Position numbers and translations under genes: made by a program
Notes under the pieces: model-generated
Database searches by the model: none
The model's input: the letters and a program-made list of their open reading frames with translations, nothing else
What the model was told of the DNA's origin: nothing
Assembly: GCA_003996215.1 (NCBI GenBank)
Contig: QJPP01000285.1
Span: 597,658 to 661,657, forward strand
Reading direction: 5' to 3'
From: Jaltomata sinuosa
Lineage: Eukaryota > Streptophyta > Magnoliopsida > Solanales > Solanaceae
Length of the DNA: 64,000 nucleotides
In this document: piece by piece, positions 11,145 through 21,140 of the stretch
Layout: every line of letters starts with the position of its first letter
Numbering within the stretch: the stretch's first letter is position 1

Positions 11145-11178
11145 CTCAGCCGTTGATCTAATACGATCAACGGCCGAG
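11145..11178. promoter_or_regulatory. LTR inverted repeat upstream of the leader
   Basis: CTCAGCCGTTGATC and GATCAACGGCCGAG form a 14-bp stem with one mismatch around TAATAC. The same structure is unchanged in the 3' LTR (22136-22169). It lies about 40-60 bp upstream of the CT-rich leader, the right place for a promoter-proximal element. Function is inferred from position only. Confidence 0.5.
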
Positions 11179-13589
11179 ATCAAACCACTTTCTTCTTTCC
11201 TTTTAAACAACACACCCCCAACCCTAACCCCATTCTCCTCAAACCGCCTCCACCCTCTCTCCCTCATGCCTCATCTCTTTCAACCGCCGCCGCTGACAAC
11301 GCCGGCACCACCACCTCCCATACTCTTTCCTCTCTCTGTTTCTCCACCTCCGCTATCGCTGCCGCCGCTCCACCATCGCCGGTGAAGCAGCCACCAACAA
11401 CACTGCCCCGACGAAATAGCTGCTGCTTCCACCAGCCGGCGCCACCTCCCCTCCCATACTTCTCTCTCCCTCTGTTTCTCCACCAAGTCTGGCGGACCGC
11501 CGCCTCAACCCCCATTTCCCCGAGCTCCTTCTTCTCTCTTTCCCCTACATCTGATAAATGGCCACCCAAATCCAGAAACCGCCATACCCTTTCCCTTCCT
11601 CTCTTCGTCCTCTTTCTTCTTTACCTCTCACTCCAAACAGAAACCCCGCACCCCTTTTTGCTTCTCCGAACAGACCCCTCTAACCTTCTTTACAGTTCAC
11701 AACCAGAAACCCCAAAGGTTTGTCTCCTCCGACAAGAATGCTGAGTTCGACGCTCGTTCACGGTTTTCATCAGAAAAATCATTTTAATTACAGGTTTCTT
11801 CGAATTTGTACTCGGTACGCTATTTGATGTTCATTTTGTGCTCAATTTCAACTCACCGTCCTTAATTGACAGATTGTGCTATTAATATTGTTGTAAATTT
11901 AGTGTTACATTTGTCTACTCATGCTTGATATATTGTTATATGTCAATCATCTTGAATCATGTTCCCTTGCTTAATCCAATCACATATTCTGTTTTGAAGC
12001 AATCAACGGTAATTTTCAAATCAAGTTGGAACCTTGGTGACTTTGAATTTGGATTGTGATAGCCTCTGACTTAGCTTTATTTGGTAAATTTGGACTGATT
12101 TGTGTTGAAAACGTTTTTGATTGTCGAAGGAAAAGTCATATCTTTTCTTACTGGCTTCCTTTAAATGGCAATATGGCAGATATTACTTGCTAATTTATGG
12201 TAAAATTAACTTTGATTTACACCTTTTTTTTTTTGGAAGATGTCATCTGTAATCACCTCATTGATTTACTTCGTTTCCATAAACTGTTTTGGACAGCTTG
12301 CATACTTATAGTAGGCTCTGATTGTGCACTTAATTGATTAAGTTACCTTGTATTAGAAAAAGAATCTTGGGACTTGGCTGATTCGTAGTTATTTTCTTTC
12401 CTTATGCTATTATCTGTTGATTGGCATCTTGAGACTATTTAGACAACTCTTCTCCCTCCTCTCTTCTGTATGGTAAATCAATGATTAATTGATTCTGTTA
12501 TTGTAATTACAGCAAGAATCCCCTTAATTCCCTCTTAAAAAATTATTTCCTTCCTTAATTCAAGTCCTATTTTCTCACTATAAAACACAGTTTCTTTTTC
12601 ATTTATCTCTCAGACTTGATAGACACTACTACTACTTATATTCTAAAGTTTCTCTTTTTGGCGGACAAGCTTGCTGATTACTAAGTGTCGAATCTTGAGT
12701 ATTTTTTCTTGTCATTTGCGGCTAATCGGTTAGTACTTCATTTTATATGTGTGGTTACTGTGTAGTTTAGAATGCATACTTTACTCCATCGACGTTTATC
12801 TATTATTATTCTAAACAGTTTTGAATTGAAGAAATTATGTATGTCTTTTGATACTTCTGTGTCAAAATCTGAGAATCATTATAGAAATGTCTATAAGTTT
12901 GAAGTCTTAATCTGCTACTGTTGCTTGAGTAAATCTTGTTTTACATTGATCGTTTGTTAGTTTATATAATTATCTGCCTGTACGTGTTTTCGTGTTACTT
13001 GTTTAAAAACGGAGGTCTTAATGCATCCCTACCCTTGGCATAAGCACTGCCTAGAATCCTTGAGATTCTCAGGAACTTGATATGTTGAGGGATGATTTCA
13101 GGGGTTGTATTAGATCCTCCAAATCCTATGTCTTATATATTTGACAGGTTTCTGTTAGAAGACGGGTTCTACAGTGAAGAGTTCCTTGGGATTGGGAGAT
13201 CTTTATAGCTTTAGTCTTTATCAATTTTATTATGTTTTTATATTTATTCTTTTGGGTCTGTAATATTATTGTATAAACTTTGATAATAAATAAAATACTT
13301 TAGAGGTTGCTATGGGGGAGGGGCAAACTATGTGCTATCTGTTATTCAAACGTGTTTGATAAAATTAACGTAGAAAGCATGACTATAGACATTAACTAAT
13401 TGGCTCGTTAATTTAACTTAAAATGGCATATCAACAGGTTTAATAAGGAATTTCCAGAATATAGCAATCTAGTATTCTAGTTGTTATGTACGTCTTAAAT
13501 TTAAGTTATGATTCTTACGTTCCTTGCATGCTCGTACAACTTTCATTTTGCATGTTACTCGCAATTTCTGCCGAATAACTAATATAACA

Positions 13590-14335
13590 TAATTAGTTAC
13601 CATGCCTATAGGATGAAAAAAAAATAATAATCTATTTTAGCATAACTAAGTTAGTTATCACGATGCAAAAAAAATCAGTTTCAACATTTAAAATGAATTA
13701 GCTATCATGCATATAGTATTTAAATCAGTTTCAGTTTTCCTTTGTATTAAATTAGGAGCCGTGCTTATATGATCAATATCTGTTTCCGTTGTGAATTAGA
13801 AACCCTGCTCATGGAATTAAATTAGTTTTTTTAGCATATAAGATAATTAATATCACGGTTATAGGTTTAAACCTGCTTTGGCATATTTAATTAGCCAGCA
13901 TGCTTATAGTATTGATTCAGTTTCTGCATATTAAATTAGAAACCATGCCTATAGGGTGTAAATCTGTTACAGCAATTTAATTAGTTTAGAAATCATGTCT
14001 ATAGGTTAAAACCTGTTTTAGCATTTTAAATCATTTGGTTATCAATTTCAACATGCTACATCAGTTTTTTTTTTTTCCATATCAAATTAGAAATCATGCA
14101 TGTAGGATTTAACATGTTAAATTAGAAATCTGGCCTACAAGTTTACTCTAGCTTCAGCATATAATTTAATTAACCATCATGTCTATAGCTTTAAAACAAT
14201 TTTAGTATGTTAAATAACCAATTGTCATGTTTGTAAGGTTAGATTTATTTTCAGCATGTTAAATAATTAGAGATTTTGCTCATAGGTCTCAAATAATAAA
14301 TTTTCTGCATATCTGTATTATTAGAAATCCCGTTC
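13590..14335 (+). repeat. degenerate tandem repeat inside the LTR (CATGCCTATAGG boxes)
   Basis: A module of roughly 55-75 bp carries ATTAGAAATCATGCCTATAG, then a TTTAAACCTG or TTTAAATCAG segment, then a TTTCAGCAT-like segment. It recurs more than ten times with strong drift. The core CCTATAGG and the following GGTTTAAACC are each palindromic. The 3' LTR carries the same tract (24580-25274) and is interrupted in it by the inner element. Confidence 0.7.
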
Positions 14336-15063
14336 ATAGATTTAGTGAAAGTGATAATTTTTTAAACACGTTAATCACTTAGGTATCTTTTTTAATTAAT
14401 TTGGAGGCTTATATGAGACCTTATGTGCTACTTGCGTAAAAGTCCTTGTATGTCTTTTGTATGACGTTAACTCGAGTCTAATTAGTAGCCTTAGGTTTTA
14501 TTTGTCTAGACCCATATTCAAATAGTAGTCCAATGCCTCTTGGATATTAAGTCGGGACGGGTAGGCATACTAAGGTACGCTAGATTTTTCATTTCTTTAG
14601 TGCGCTCCTAGGAATAATAATTTTAATAACCAACTTAGGCGGGTAGATAGACGGATATGATGGAAATCGACCCGAGCAGAATACGACAATATCTTTGGAA
14701 TTGTCTCCGATAATAAGTCGGGCGCTGATCCGAATAGGTTAGAATTAACTTAGGTTTGTTTCTTTTCATCTGTTTGGGATAGTTAACTAAGTCACTTAGT
14801 AATTAGGTCCCTTTTCCTATATCATTGTGTCACTTTTGGCTTCTCGCTTATCTGATTTTCTTTTTTTCGCTTATTTATTTATTGCGTTAACTCATGCATG
14901 ATTTTCTCATTTAAGATTTTAGTAATTAAATTGGCTTAAATACTTGTTTTAAAATAAAGTTTTACTTGTTTAATTACATAGTCTTTAGTTTAATTAATCG
15001 ACCTATTATTTATCACCTATTCCCACATAAATAACGAATCCGGCAGGGACCCACATTTGTGGA

Positions 15064-15096
15064 CCTCGAAAGGTGCTTAACACCTTCCTTTCGAGG
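15064..15096 (+). promoter_or_regulatory. U5 stem-loop of outer LTR
   Basis: CCTCGAAAGG (15064-15073) pairs with CCTTTCGAGG (15087-15096), and an inner GGTG/CACC pair tightens the fold. The same hairpin lies in the 3' LTR near 39035-39067. I recall similar AGGTGC.TAACACCTTCC hairpins near the LTR ends of plant Tat/Ogre-type elements. RNA structure or transcript end formation are plausible roles, unproven. Confidence 0.6.
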
Positions 15097-15288
15097 TAAC
15101 TTGAACCCTTACCCGATTCTCTGGTTGCATAGACTTAAAAATAAAATCTAATTTAGTTGTAGTTAGTTAGAACGGCGCCCTAACGCGCCTTAAATTCGTT
15201 AGGTGGCGACTCTTCACGCTCTCTTCCTAAAAAGAGAGTTGTCACGTCGAAACCCGCTTTTCCGCGAGAAAAGTGGGGCGCGACAGAA

Positions 15289-15306
15289 TGGCGACTCTGC
15301 TGGGGA
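15289..15306 (+). other. primer-binding site of outer element
   Basis: TGGCGACTCTGCTGGGGA lies three bases after the 5' LTR. It begins with TGG, complementary to a tRNA CCA end, and closely resembles the tRNA-Arg-type primer site that I recall for Ogre/Tat elements. The exact tRNA cannot be checked here. Confidence 0.75.
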
Positions 15307-16179
15307 TACTTAGGTTCTAACCATTATGGGTTTGTATTTTATGTGGGATTTCATGTTTTATTTATCTCTGTTTTGTTACCTTTATAGGATTGAATTTGTT
15401 TTTATTTTTATTTTTTTTTAAAAAAAAGGAAATTTATGATTAATCCCTTTTCCCTTTTCTCCCTTATTTGTTTCCTTAAATAATCGAGTCTGTTTCATGT
15501 TAATATCTTTTCTTATTCTCCTTACGTGTTTTCTTACTAGTATTTCATGATTAGTTTATTATTTATTCTGTCTAGTTATTTAGTATATCTCGTGATGCAT
15601 TTATTCCTTTCCCTTTATTTATTTATTTTTATTTCTTGATCTTGCTTTATTTATGTTGTTATTGTTTCGTTAAACTGTTCATGTGTTACTGTTTTTCACT
15701 ATATGCTACATGGTACTGCTTTTCATAACTGTCATTTCGCTCATATCTCTCCCACTTGGGAACTTCACACTTTCACACACTATACACGTGAGTTGTGCCT
15801 TTGCACTTCTCCAAAATTCTTTCAAATACCCATTTTAGAGAGTTGGCATAAACGTGGGGTGAGCGGATAGTTTTGCTACCGTGTGACCACGTGCCTCCTC
15901 GCATAGAAAACCTTGAGTCCGTGTCTATCCAAATCTCAGAAACCTAGGATAGTGTTGTATCTACCCCTTTATATAAGTCATGCATGCATCATCCATAGGT
16001 GGTTTGGCTCTAGGAGCCAACCCGCGAAATTAGCAGCCTCCTTATTGTCAAAGGGTTCCCATCAATCCAAAGACAAATAATCATATTATGTGCTAAGTGA
16101 TCATGACAAATTAACCCAAGCCAGTTTAATATGAAAGAAGTTTAGAAAAGTTTGTTTTGTTTCTCTTTCAGGCTGTAGA
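15307..16179 (+). promoter_or_regulatory. leader of outer element with splice acceptor before ORF1
   Basis: This is T-rich, intron-like sequence without an ORF. Just before ORF1 lies a long pyrimidine tract and acceptor, TTTGTTTTGTTTCTCTTTCAG, with its AG at 16170-16171, eight bases before the ATG at 16180. This is an almost ideal plant 3' splice site, implying that ORF1 is reached by splicing out part of the leader. The donor was not located. Confidence 0.5.
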
Positions 16180-16440
16180 ATGGAAGGCAAACCGGCATTT
16201 ACCAACACTAGGATGGTTATGGGTGTTCCCCACAAATTAAGGAGATGGTGGGAAGATATGAAGAAAGAACATGGTAAAGAGATTCGTCGGTCCTTGGGTT
16301 TCCTGACCTCTTTGATTTATGTAGCTCCAGATCGGTATTTGATCAAGGCTTTGTTGCAATTCTGGGACCCTGAAAGGGTCGTTTTCAAGTTTAGCGACTT
16401 TGAGTTAGCACCGACCGTGGAAGAGATTGGATGCTTTTGA
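16180..16440 (+). CDS. truncated Ogre/Tat ORF1 (upstream-of-gag protein)
   Basis: The 86 residues begin MEGKPAFTNTRMVMGVPHKL and include PDRYLIKALLQFWDPERVVF and a final FSDFELAPTVEEIGCF. This resembles the N-terminal part of the protein encoded upstream of gag in Solanaceae Tat/Ogre elements, where a VFRF..E.TP.LEEI motif is usual and the protein continues for several hundred residues. Here a stop follows directly after EEIGCF, so it is truncated. The function of ORF1 is unknown. The start is chosen because the ATG sits eight bases after a strong splice acceptor. Confidence 0.6.
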   Translation: MEGKPAFTNTRMVMGVPHKLRRWWEDMKKEHGKEIRRSLGFLTSLIYVAPDRYLIKALLQFWDPERVVFKFSDFELAPTVEEIGCF

Positions 16441-16798
16441 ATTTAGGATTTTCCCTTGTCATCCCGCTTTCCCCTAGCTTTACTTTCTTGTTTTTCCATT
16501 TCCGCAAAGAATTATGGTAGATCAAAATTTGATTTAATAAATGGTTTACTTTGTTTATTATCTGACTCTAAACTCTGACTAATATTTAAAGCTTGGCTTG
16601 GATTAAAATGTCCTGAATCATATATGTGTCGTTTAGGCCTACCTCTGGCTCAACGAGGTCCCTTGCATTTAGGACGTTTATTTTTTATTTTATTTTTCGC
16701 AACCAATGTGTTTATCTTTAGAATAAATATCTTACTACTAACTTGGTTTCTGTTAATTTTGTCTTACTCTTACTCCCTTCCCAAAGGTTGATTTGTGT
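16441..16798 (+). other. spacer between ORF1 remnant and gag
   Basis: T-rich, with no ORF of note. It ends in the pyrimidine-rich CTTACTCCCTTCCCAAAG (about 16769-16786) shortly before the gag ATG, so it may be a second intron whose upstream exon is the truncated ORF1. Deletion of the rest of ORF1 is an alternative explanation. Confidence 0.4.
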
Positions 16799-18584
16799 AT
16801 GCTGGGATATCATACTAGATCGAAAGGGACTCCTCCTCCTCCTCCTCCGAGTCCAAATCGTGAAAGAAAGGATAAAATGGGTGACAATAGTGCTAGTAAG
16901 AGTAAGGAAGTCTCGGAAAGTGTTGGTGGAGACCGTGATGAGCTGATCTTACGAATGGAGCAAAGAATCATTGACTTACAGGATGAACTGGCGCAAGTTC
17001 GTAATTTGGCCAAGTTGTCCTTCACTTTGAACAGTCCTCGTGACCTGACGGTCGAGGACAATACCGCCGCAAAGTTTCAAACCATACCCAATATATCGCA
17101 ACCACAAAATGACTTGCAGCATACTTACATTCTTCCAAGGACTAGCCAATGTCCTCCACCACAATATCCTACCCTCTCAGCTCCACAAAACTCCCAAACC
17201 ACTCCAAATATAGTCCCTACCCACGTCCCGGGAAATCATAACCTAAACCCCATATACGTGGAAACTGCTCCTTTTGTTCAGCACCAGTTTGAACCAGAGC
17301 CTTCAAAAAAAGACCGGTTAATACAGAACATGGTCGAAAAGCTGGAGCAGGTCACCAACAGACTGCAACATATAGAGGGAATTAGAGGGGTGAAGGGTCT
17401 GAATTATGAAGACCTATGTATGCACCCAGACGTTGAATTACCAGAGGGGTACAAACCCCCCAAATTTGAGTTATTCAATGGGACCGGGGATCCCAAAGCG
17501 CACTTGAGAATGTACTGTGATAAGCTGGTGGGAGTAGGAAGAGATGAGAAAATACGGATGAAGCTGTTCATGAGAAGCCTTACCGGGGAGGCCTTAACCT
17601 GGTACATTGAGCAGGACACCAGAAAGTGGTCCAGATGGATAGACATGGCCTCCGACTTTGTAGAAAGATTTGGATTCAACATGGACAACGCCCCAAATTG
17701 GTTTTACATTCAAAACCTGAAGAAGAAGCCTAATGAATTGTTTCGGGAATATGCCTTGAGATGGAGAGCTGAAGCGGCCAGAGCCCGACCTCCAATGGAC
17801 GAGGCTCAAATGAAAGATTATTTTATTCGGGCCCAGGAACCACAATACTATGAAAAGATGATGCTCATTACGGAAAAGAGTTTCGCCGAGATCATCCAGG
17901 TCGGGGAAAGGTTAGAGGAAGGCATCAAAAGTGGTAGCATTATCAATTTGGAGGCTCTACAGGCTACCAGTAAGTCCCTACAATCTGGCGGAATTTCTGA
18001 AAACCGAAAGAAAAAAGAAGTGGAGACTGTGATGATGGCACAAGATTTCAAAACACCGCTCATTTCCCAAACGCCTACAGCCCATCCTCCACTATACCAA
18101 CAATCTTCATACCATGTCCCTTTTTTATCAAATGCCTGCATACCCATACCAAATCCCTTCTCACCCCGTTTATAGCGCCCAGCCTTCTCAATTCCAATCT
18201 CCCCCACCTAATCCAAATTACAGACCCCGAGCCAATTTCGAGAAAAGGCCGGTCAAGCAGTATACTCCTTTGGCTGAACCTATTGCCCAGTTGTATGAAA
18301 GGTTGAGGGTAGCTGGCCTCATCACTCCCGTTCTCGCTTTACCTGTAGACACTCAGGCCAAATGGTATGACCCTAACAAAGTCTGTGCGTACCATTCAGG
18401 GATGAAAGGTTCACATACTACTGAAGTATGCCACTCATTGAAGGATCGAATTCAAAGGCTAATTGATACAAAGGTTATTCAGTTGAAAGACCCGGCTCCA
18501 AACGTCACCAACAATCCGCTCCCAAATCATCAGGTCAACATGTTGGAAGTTGGAGAGGCAGTGGATCTAGAAGGCTCTATTTAG
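16799..18584 (+). pseudogene. gag of outer element, one frameshift
   Basis: Start ATG at 16799 (MLGYHTRSKG). A poly-Pro stretch and a charged coiled-coil-like segment (LILRMEQRIIDLQDELAQVR) are followed by a retrotransposon gag domain at about residues 220-330 (AHLRMYCDKLVGVG, RSLTGEALTWYIEQD, MASDFVERFGF). The first frame stops at 18175 (FSPRL). The continuation reads in another frame from about 18114 to 18584 and includes a Cys/His cluster, CAYHSGMKGSHTTEVC, in place of the usual zinc knuckle, then a terminal MLEVGEAVDLEGSI. In autonomous relatives the protein runs on from here into protease; here pol is missing. Gag would form the particle in the cytoplasm. The shift may be a mutation or sequencing error; programmed shifting cannot be excluded. 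Confidence 0.85.
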
Positions 18585-19298
18585 GTTATCAAGAAAGAAA
18601 GGGATGTTGCTCAGATGGTAGAGCACTCGTACTAGCAGAAATGGACAGTGAAGTGTGGCCCAAGCCTATCAATTCCGACGCCGTCAAAAGATATTGCATC
18701 TGAGAAGTTAAAAGAAAGTTATTTCTGTTATGCTTCCTTTGTAAGTGGAACTACGTTCGACCTGATTCCCGTTTAAGAGGGATATGTAGGCGCTCCTATG
18801 GAGTTCGGTCTTATCATAATAAAACCTTTCATTTTCCCTCTATCAAGCATTATAACTGGGGCAGGAAATTTTGAGGGAACCTCAAAATTCGCAGCAAGCG
18901 ATCGCTCATTCTACAAAATTTTCTAGCCGAGAGACAAGTTCTACACTGGGGCATAAATTTTTGAGAACCCTTAAAAATTTCATCGGAGCTGCACTCCAAA
19001 CGCAAAGATAATAAAATGTTGTGATCTCAAATCCTATTTCAAAGATCATTCATTTATCTGCTCGAGCGAGTGCCCGAAGAGAGTGCGACGGCCCGCAGAC
19101 ACATAACAAGGAGGACAGATGCACCCAAGAGCAGATGCACAAATCAACCTCCCCTTTTTACAAATTAACAATTTTTCTTTGAACGCAGAACTAGCAGGTA
19201 CAAATCCGAGAATTGTCTCAGCAGCATCAAGGCAAACACCGTCATCAAAATATGCCAAGAAAGCTAAGCTACTCTATCCCCTCAAAGAAGAATTGCAT
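18585..19298 (+). other. junction replacing pol; start of 3' UTR
   Basis: No coding signal. It starts at the abrupt end of gag-like coding and holds a stem-loop at 18751-18790 (CTACGTTCGACCTGATTCCC then a GGGATATGTAGG arm). There are also two similar segments (about 18855-18895 and 18944-18985), each with CTGGGGCA followed by TTTTGAG and an AAAATT(C/T) end, which look like an old ~90-bp duplication. Confidence 0.5.
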
Positions 19299-20577
19299 TT
19301 GGCCCGAGATTGCATTAAGCCCGAGAATTACATCTGGCTCGAGAATTATATTTGGCCGAGAATTGCATTTGGCCCGAGCTTGCATTAAGCCTGAGAATCA
19401 TATCTGGCTCAAGAATTATATTTGGCCCGAGACTGCATTTGGCCCGAGAATTATATTTGGCCCGAGAATTGCATTTTTTGGCCCGAGATTGCATTTGGCT
19501 CGAGATTGCATTGTGAGATTGCATTTTGGCCCGAGATTGCATGCATTTGGCCCGAGATTGCATCAGATTGCATCATGTCCGAGATTGCATTTGAGCCCGA
19601 GAATTGCATTTGGCCCGAGATTGCATTAAGCCCGAGAATTACATCTGGCTCGAGAATTATATTTGGCCCGAAAATTGCATTTGGCCCGAGAATTATATTT
19701 GGCCCGAGAATTGCATTTTTTGGCCCGAGATTGCATTTGGCCGAGAATTGCATTTGGCCCGAGCTTGCATTAAGCCTGAGAATCATATCTGGCTCAAGAA
19801 TTATATTTGGCCCGAGACTGCATTTGGCCCGAGAATTATATTTGGCCCGAGAATTGCATTTTTTGGCCCGAGATTGCATTTGGCCCGAGATTGCATCATG
19901 TTCGAGATTGCATTTGAGCCCGAGATTGCATTTGGCCCGAGATTGCATTGTGCCCGAGATTGCATCATGTCCGAGATTGCATTTGAGCCCGAGATTGCAT
20001 TTGGCCCGAGATTGCATTGTGCCCGAGATTGCATTTTTGCCCGAGATTGCATTTTGCCCGAGATTGCATTGTGCCCGAGATTGCATTTTGGCCCGAGATT
20101 GCATCATGTCCGAGATTGCATTTGAGCCCGAGATTGCATTTGGCTCGAGATTGCATTGTGCCCGAGATTGCATTTGGCCCGAGATTGCATTGTGCCCGAG
20201 ATTGCATTTTGGCCCGAGATTGCATCATGTCCGAGATTGCATTTGAGCCCGAGAATTGCATTTGGCCCGAGATTGCATTAAGCCCGAGAATTACATCTGG
20301 CTCGAGAATTATATTTGGCCCGAGAATTGCATTTGGCCCGAGCTTGCATTAAGCCTGAGAATCATATCTGGCTCAAGAACTATATTTGGCCCGAGACTGC
20401 ATTTGGCCCGAGAATTATATTTGGCCCGAGAATTGCATTTTTTGGCCCGAGATTGCATTTGGCCCGAGATTGCATTGTGCCCGAGATTGCATTTTGAGCC
20501 CGAGAATTGCATTTGGCCCGAGAATTACATTTTGGCCCGTGAATTGCATTGTGCCCGAAACTACATTGAGCCCGAGA
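19299..20577 (+). repeat. 1.3-kb tandem array of 17-18-bp monomers (CCCGAGATTGCAT)
   Basis: Some 70 or more monomers share the core CCCGAGA(A)TTGCAT, with variable linkers (TTGGC, TGTGC, CATGT, TTGAGC, TAAGC, TTTTGGC). Variants are ordered in larger blocks: a block with TTGCATTAAGCC(C/T)GAGAAT and ATCTGGCTC(G/A)AGAA recurs at about 19310-19400, 19625-19800 and 20275-20380. A four-monomer block (CATGT, TTGAGC, TTGGC, TGTGC) recurs several times at 19890-20230. It lies in the 3' UTR of the gag-only element. Open frames on both strands come from the stop-free monomer and are not evidence of protein. Confidence 0.95.
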
Positions 20578-20676
20578 TCGCATCGAATCACGACAAGCTA
20601 CCATGGAACAAAATATTCTGCCAAAACGTCATGCTATGCCACTTAAAACAGATACGCTCTCTTTAATTTCTGCTTA

Positions 20677-21140
20677 TCATACCCCGAAGGCGTCATAGTC
20701 TAAAGGCATCATTTTCATGGCCTGCAGACATCATTTCATGGCCCAAGGATTCACTTTCTGCTCATCATGCTCCGAAGGCGTCATAGTCTAAAGGCATCAT
20801 TTTCATGGCCTGCAGACATCATTTCATGGCCTAAGGATTCACTTTCTGCTCATCATGCTCCGAAGGCGTCATAGTCTAAAGGCATCATTTTCATGGCCTG
20901 CAGACATCATTTCATGGCCTAAGGATTCACTTTCTGCTCATCATGCTCCGAAGGCGTCATAGTCTAAAGGCATCATTTCCATGGCCTACGGACATCATTT
21001 CATGGCCTAAGGATTTACTTTCTGCTTGTCATACTCCAAAGGCGTCATCGTCTAAAGGCATCATTTTCATGGCCCGCAGACATCATTTCATGGCCTGAGG
21101 ATTAATCTTACGTATCATGGCCCTGAGATATCATCGCTAA
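20677..21140 (+). repeat. 88-bp tandem repeat, about five copies
   Basis: The anchor CCGAAGGCGTCATAGTCTAA recurs at 20684, 20772, 20860, 20948 and, with changes, 21036, exactly 88 bp apart. Each unit also holds AAAGGCATCATTTTCATGGC and CAGACATCATTTCATGGCC, so the unit itself is built from two or three similar CATCATTT(T)CATGGCC sub-repeats. It follows array A by about 100 bp in the 3' UTR. Confidence 0.95.

Larger units (their letters stand above)
10685..15285 (+). repeat. 5' LTR of outer element (4601 bp)
   Basis: This LTR is unusually long. It starts with an AT-rich section, then an inverted repeat at 11145-11178, and then a C-rich, CT-rich stretch (about 11205-11760) beginning near CCCCCAACCCTAACCCC that looks like a transcribed leader. 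Next come about 2 kb of intron-like T-rich sequence, a repeat section with CCTATAGG boxes (13590-14335) and a conserved U5 end with a strong hairpin. ORFs in the CT-rich part on both strands are compositional. A TATA-like TTTTAAAC near 11202 would fit a start of transcription just downstream, but that is inference. Confidence 0.93.

Noticed and set aside
11264..11744. Overlapping Pro/Ser-rich and Gly-rich ORFs, repeated at 22255-22735
   Set aside because: They lie in the CT-rich leader part of the outer LTR and occur identically in both LTRs; composition explains the open frames.
16793..16798. Gag start six bases earlier
   Set aside because: That codon is TTG; the first ATG in frame is at 16799.
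19046..20666. Many ORFs of 60-274 codons on both strands
   Set aside because: Products of a stop-free short tandem monomer; no start context or protein family. Kept only as a low-interest finding.
19299..21140. CRISPR-like regular repeats
   Set aside because: Monomers are contiguous with variable short linkers rather than unique spacers of fixed size, and the context is a plant retrotransposon.
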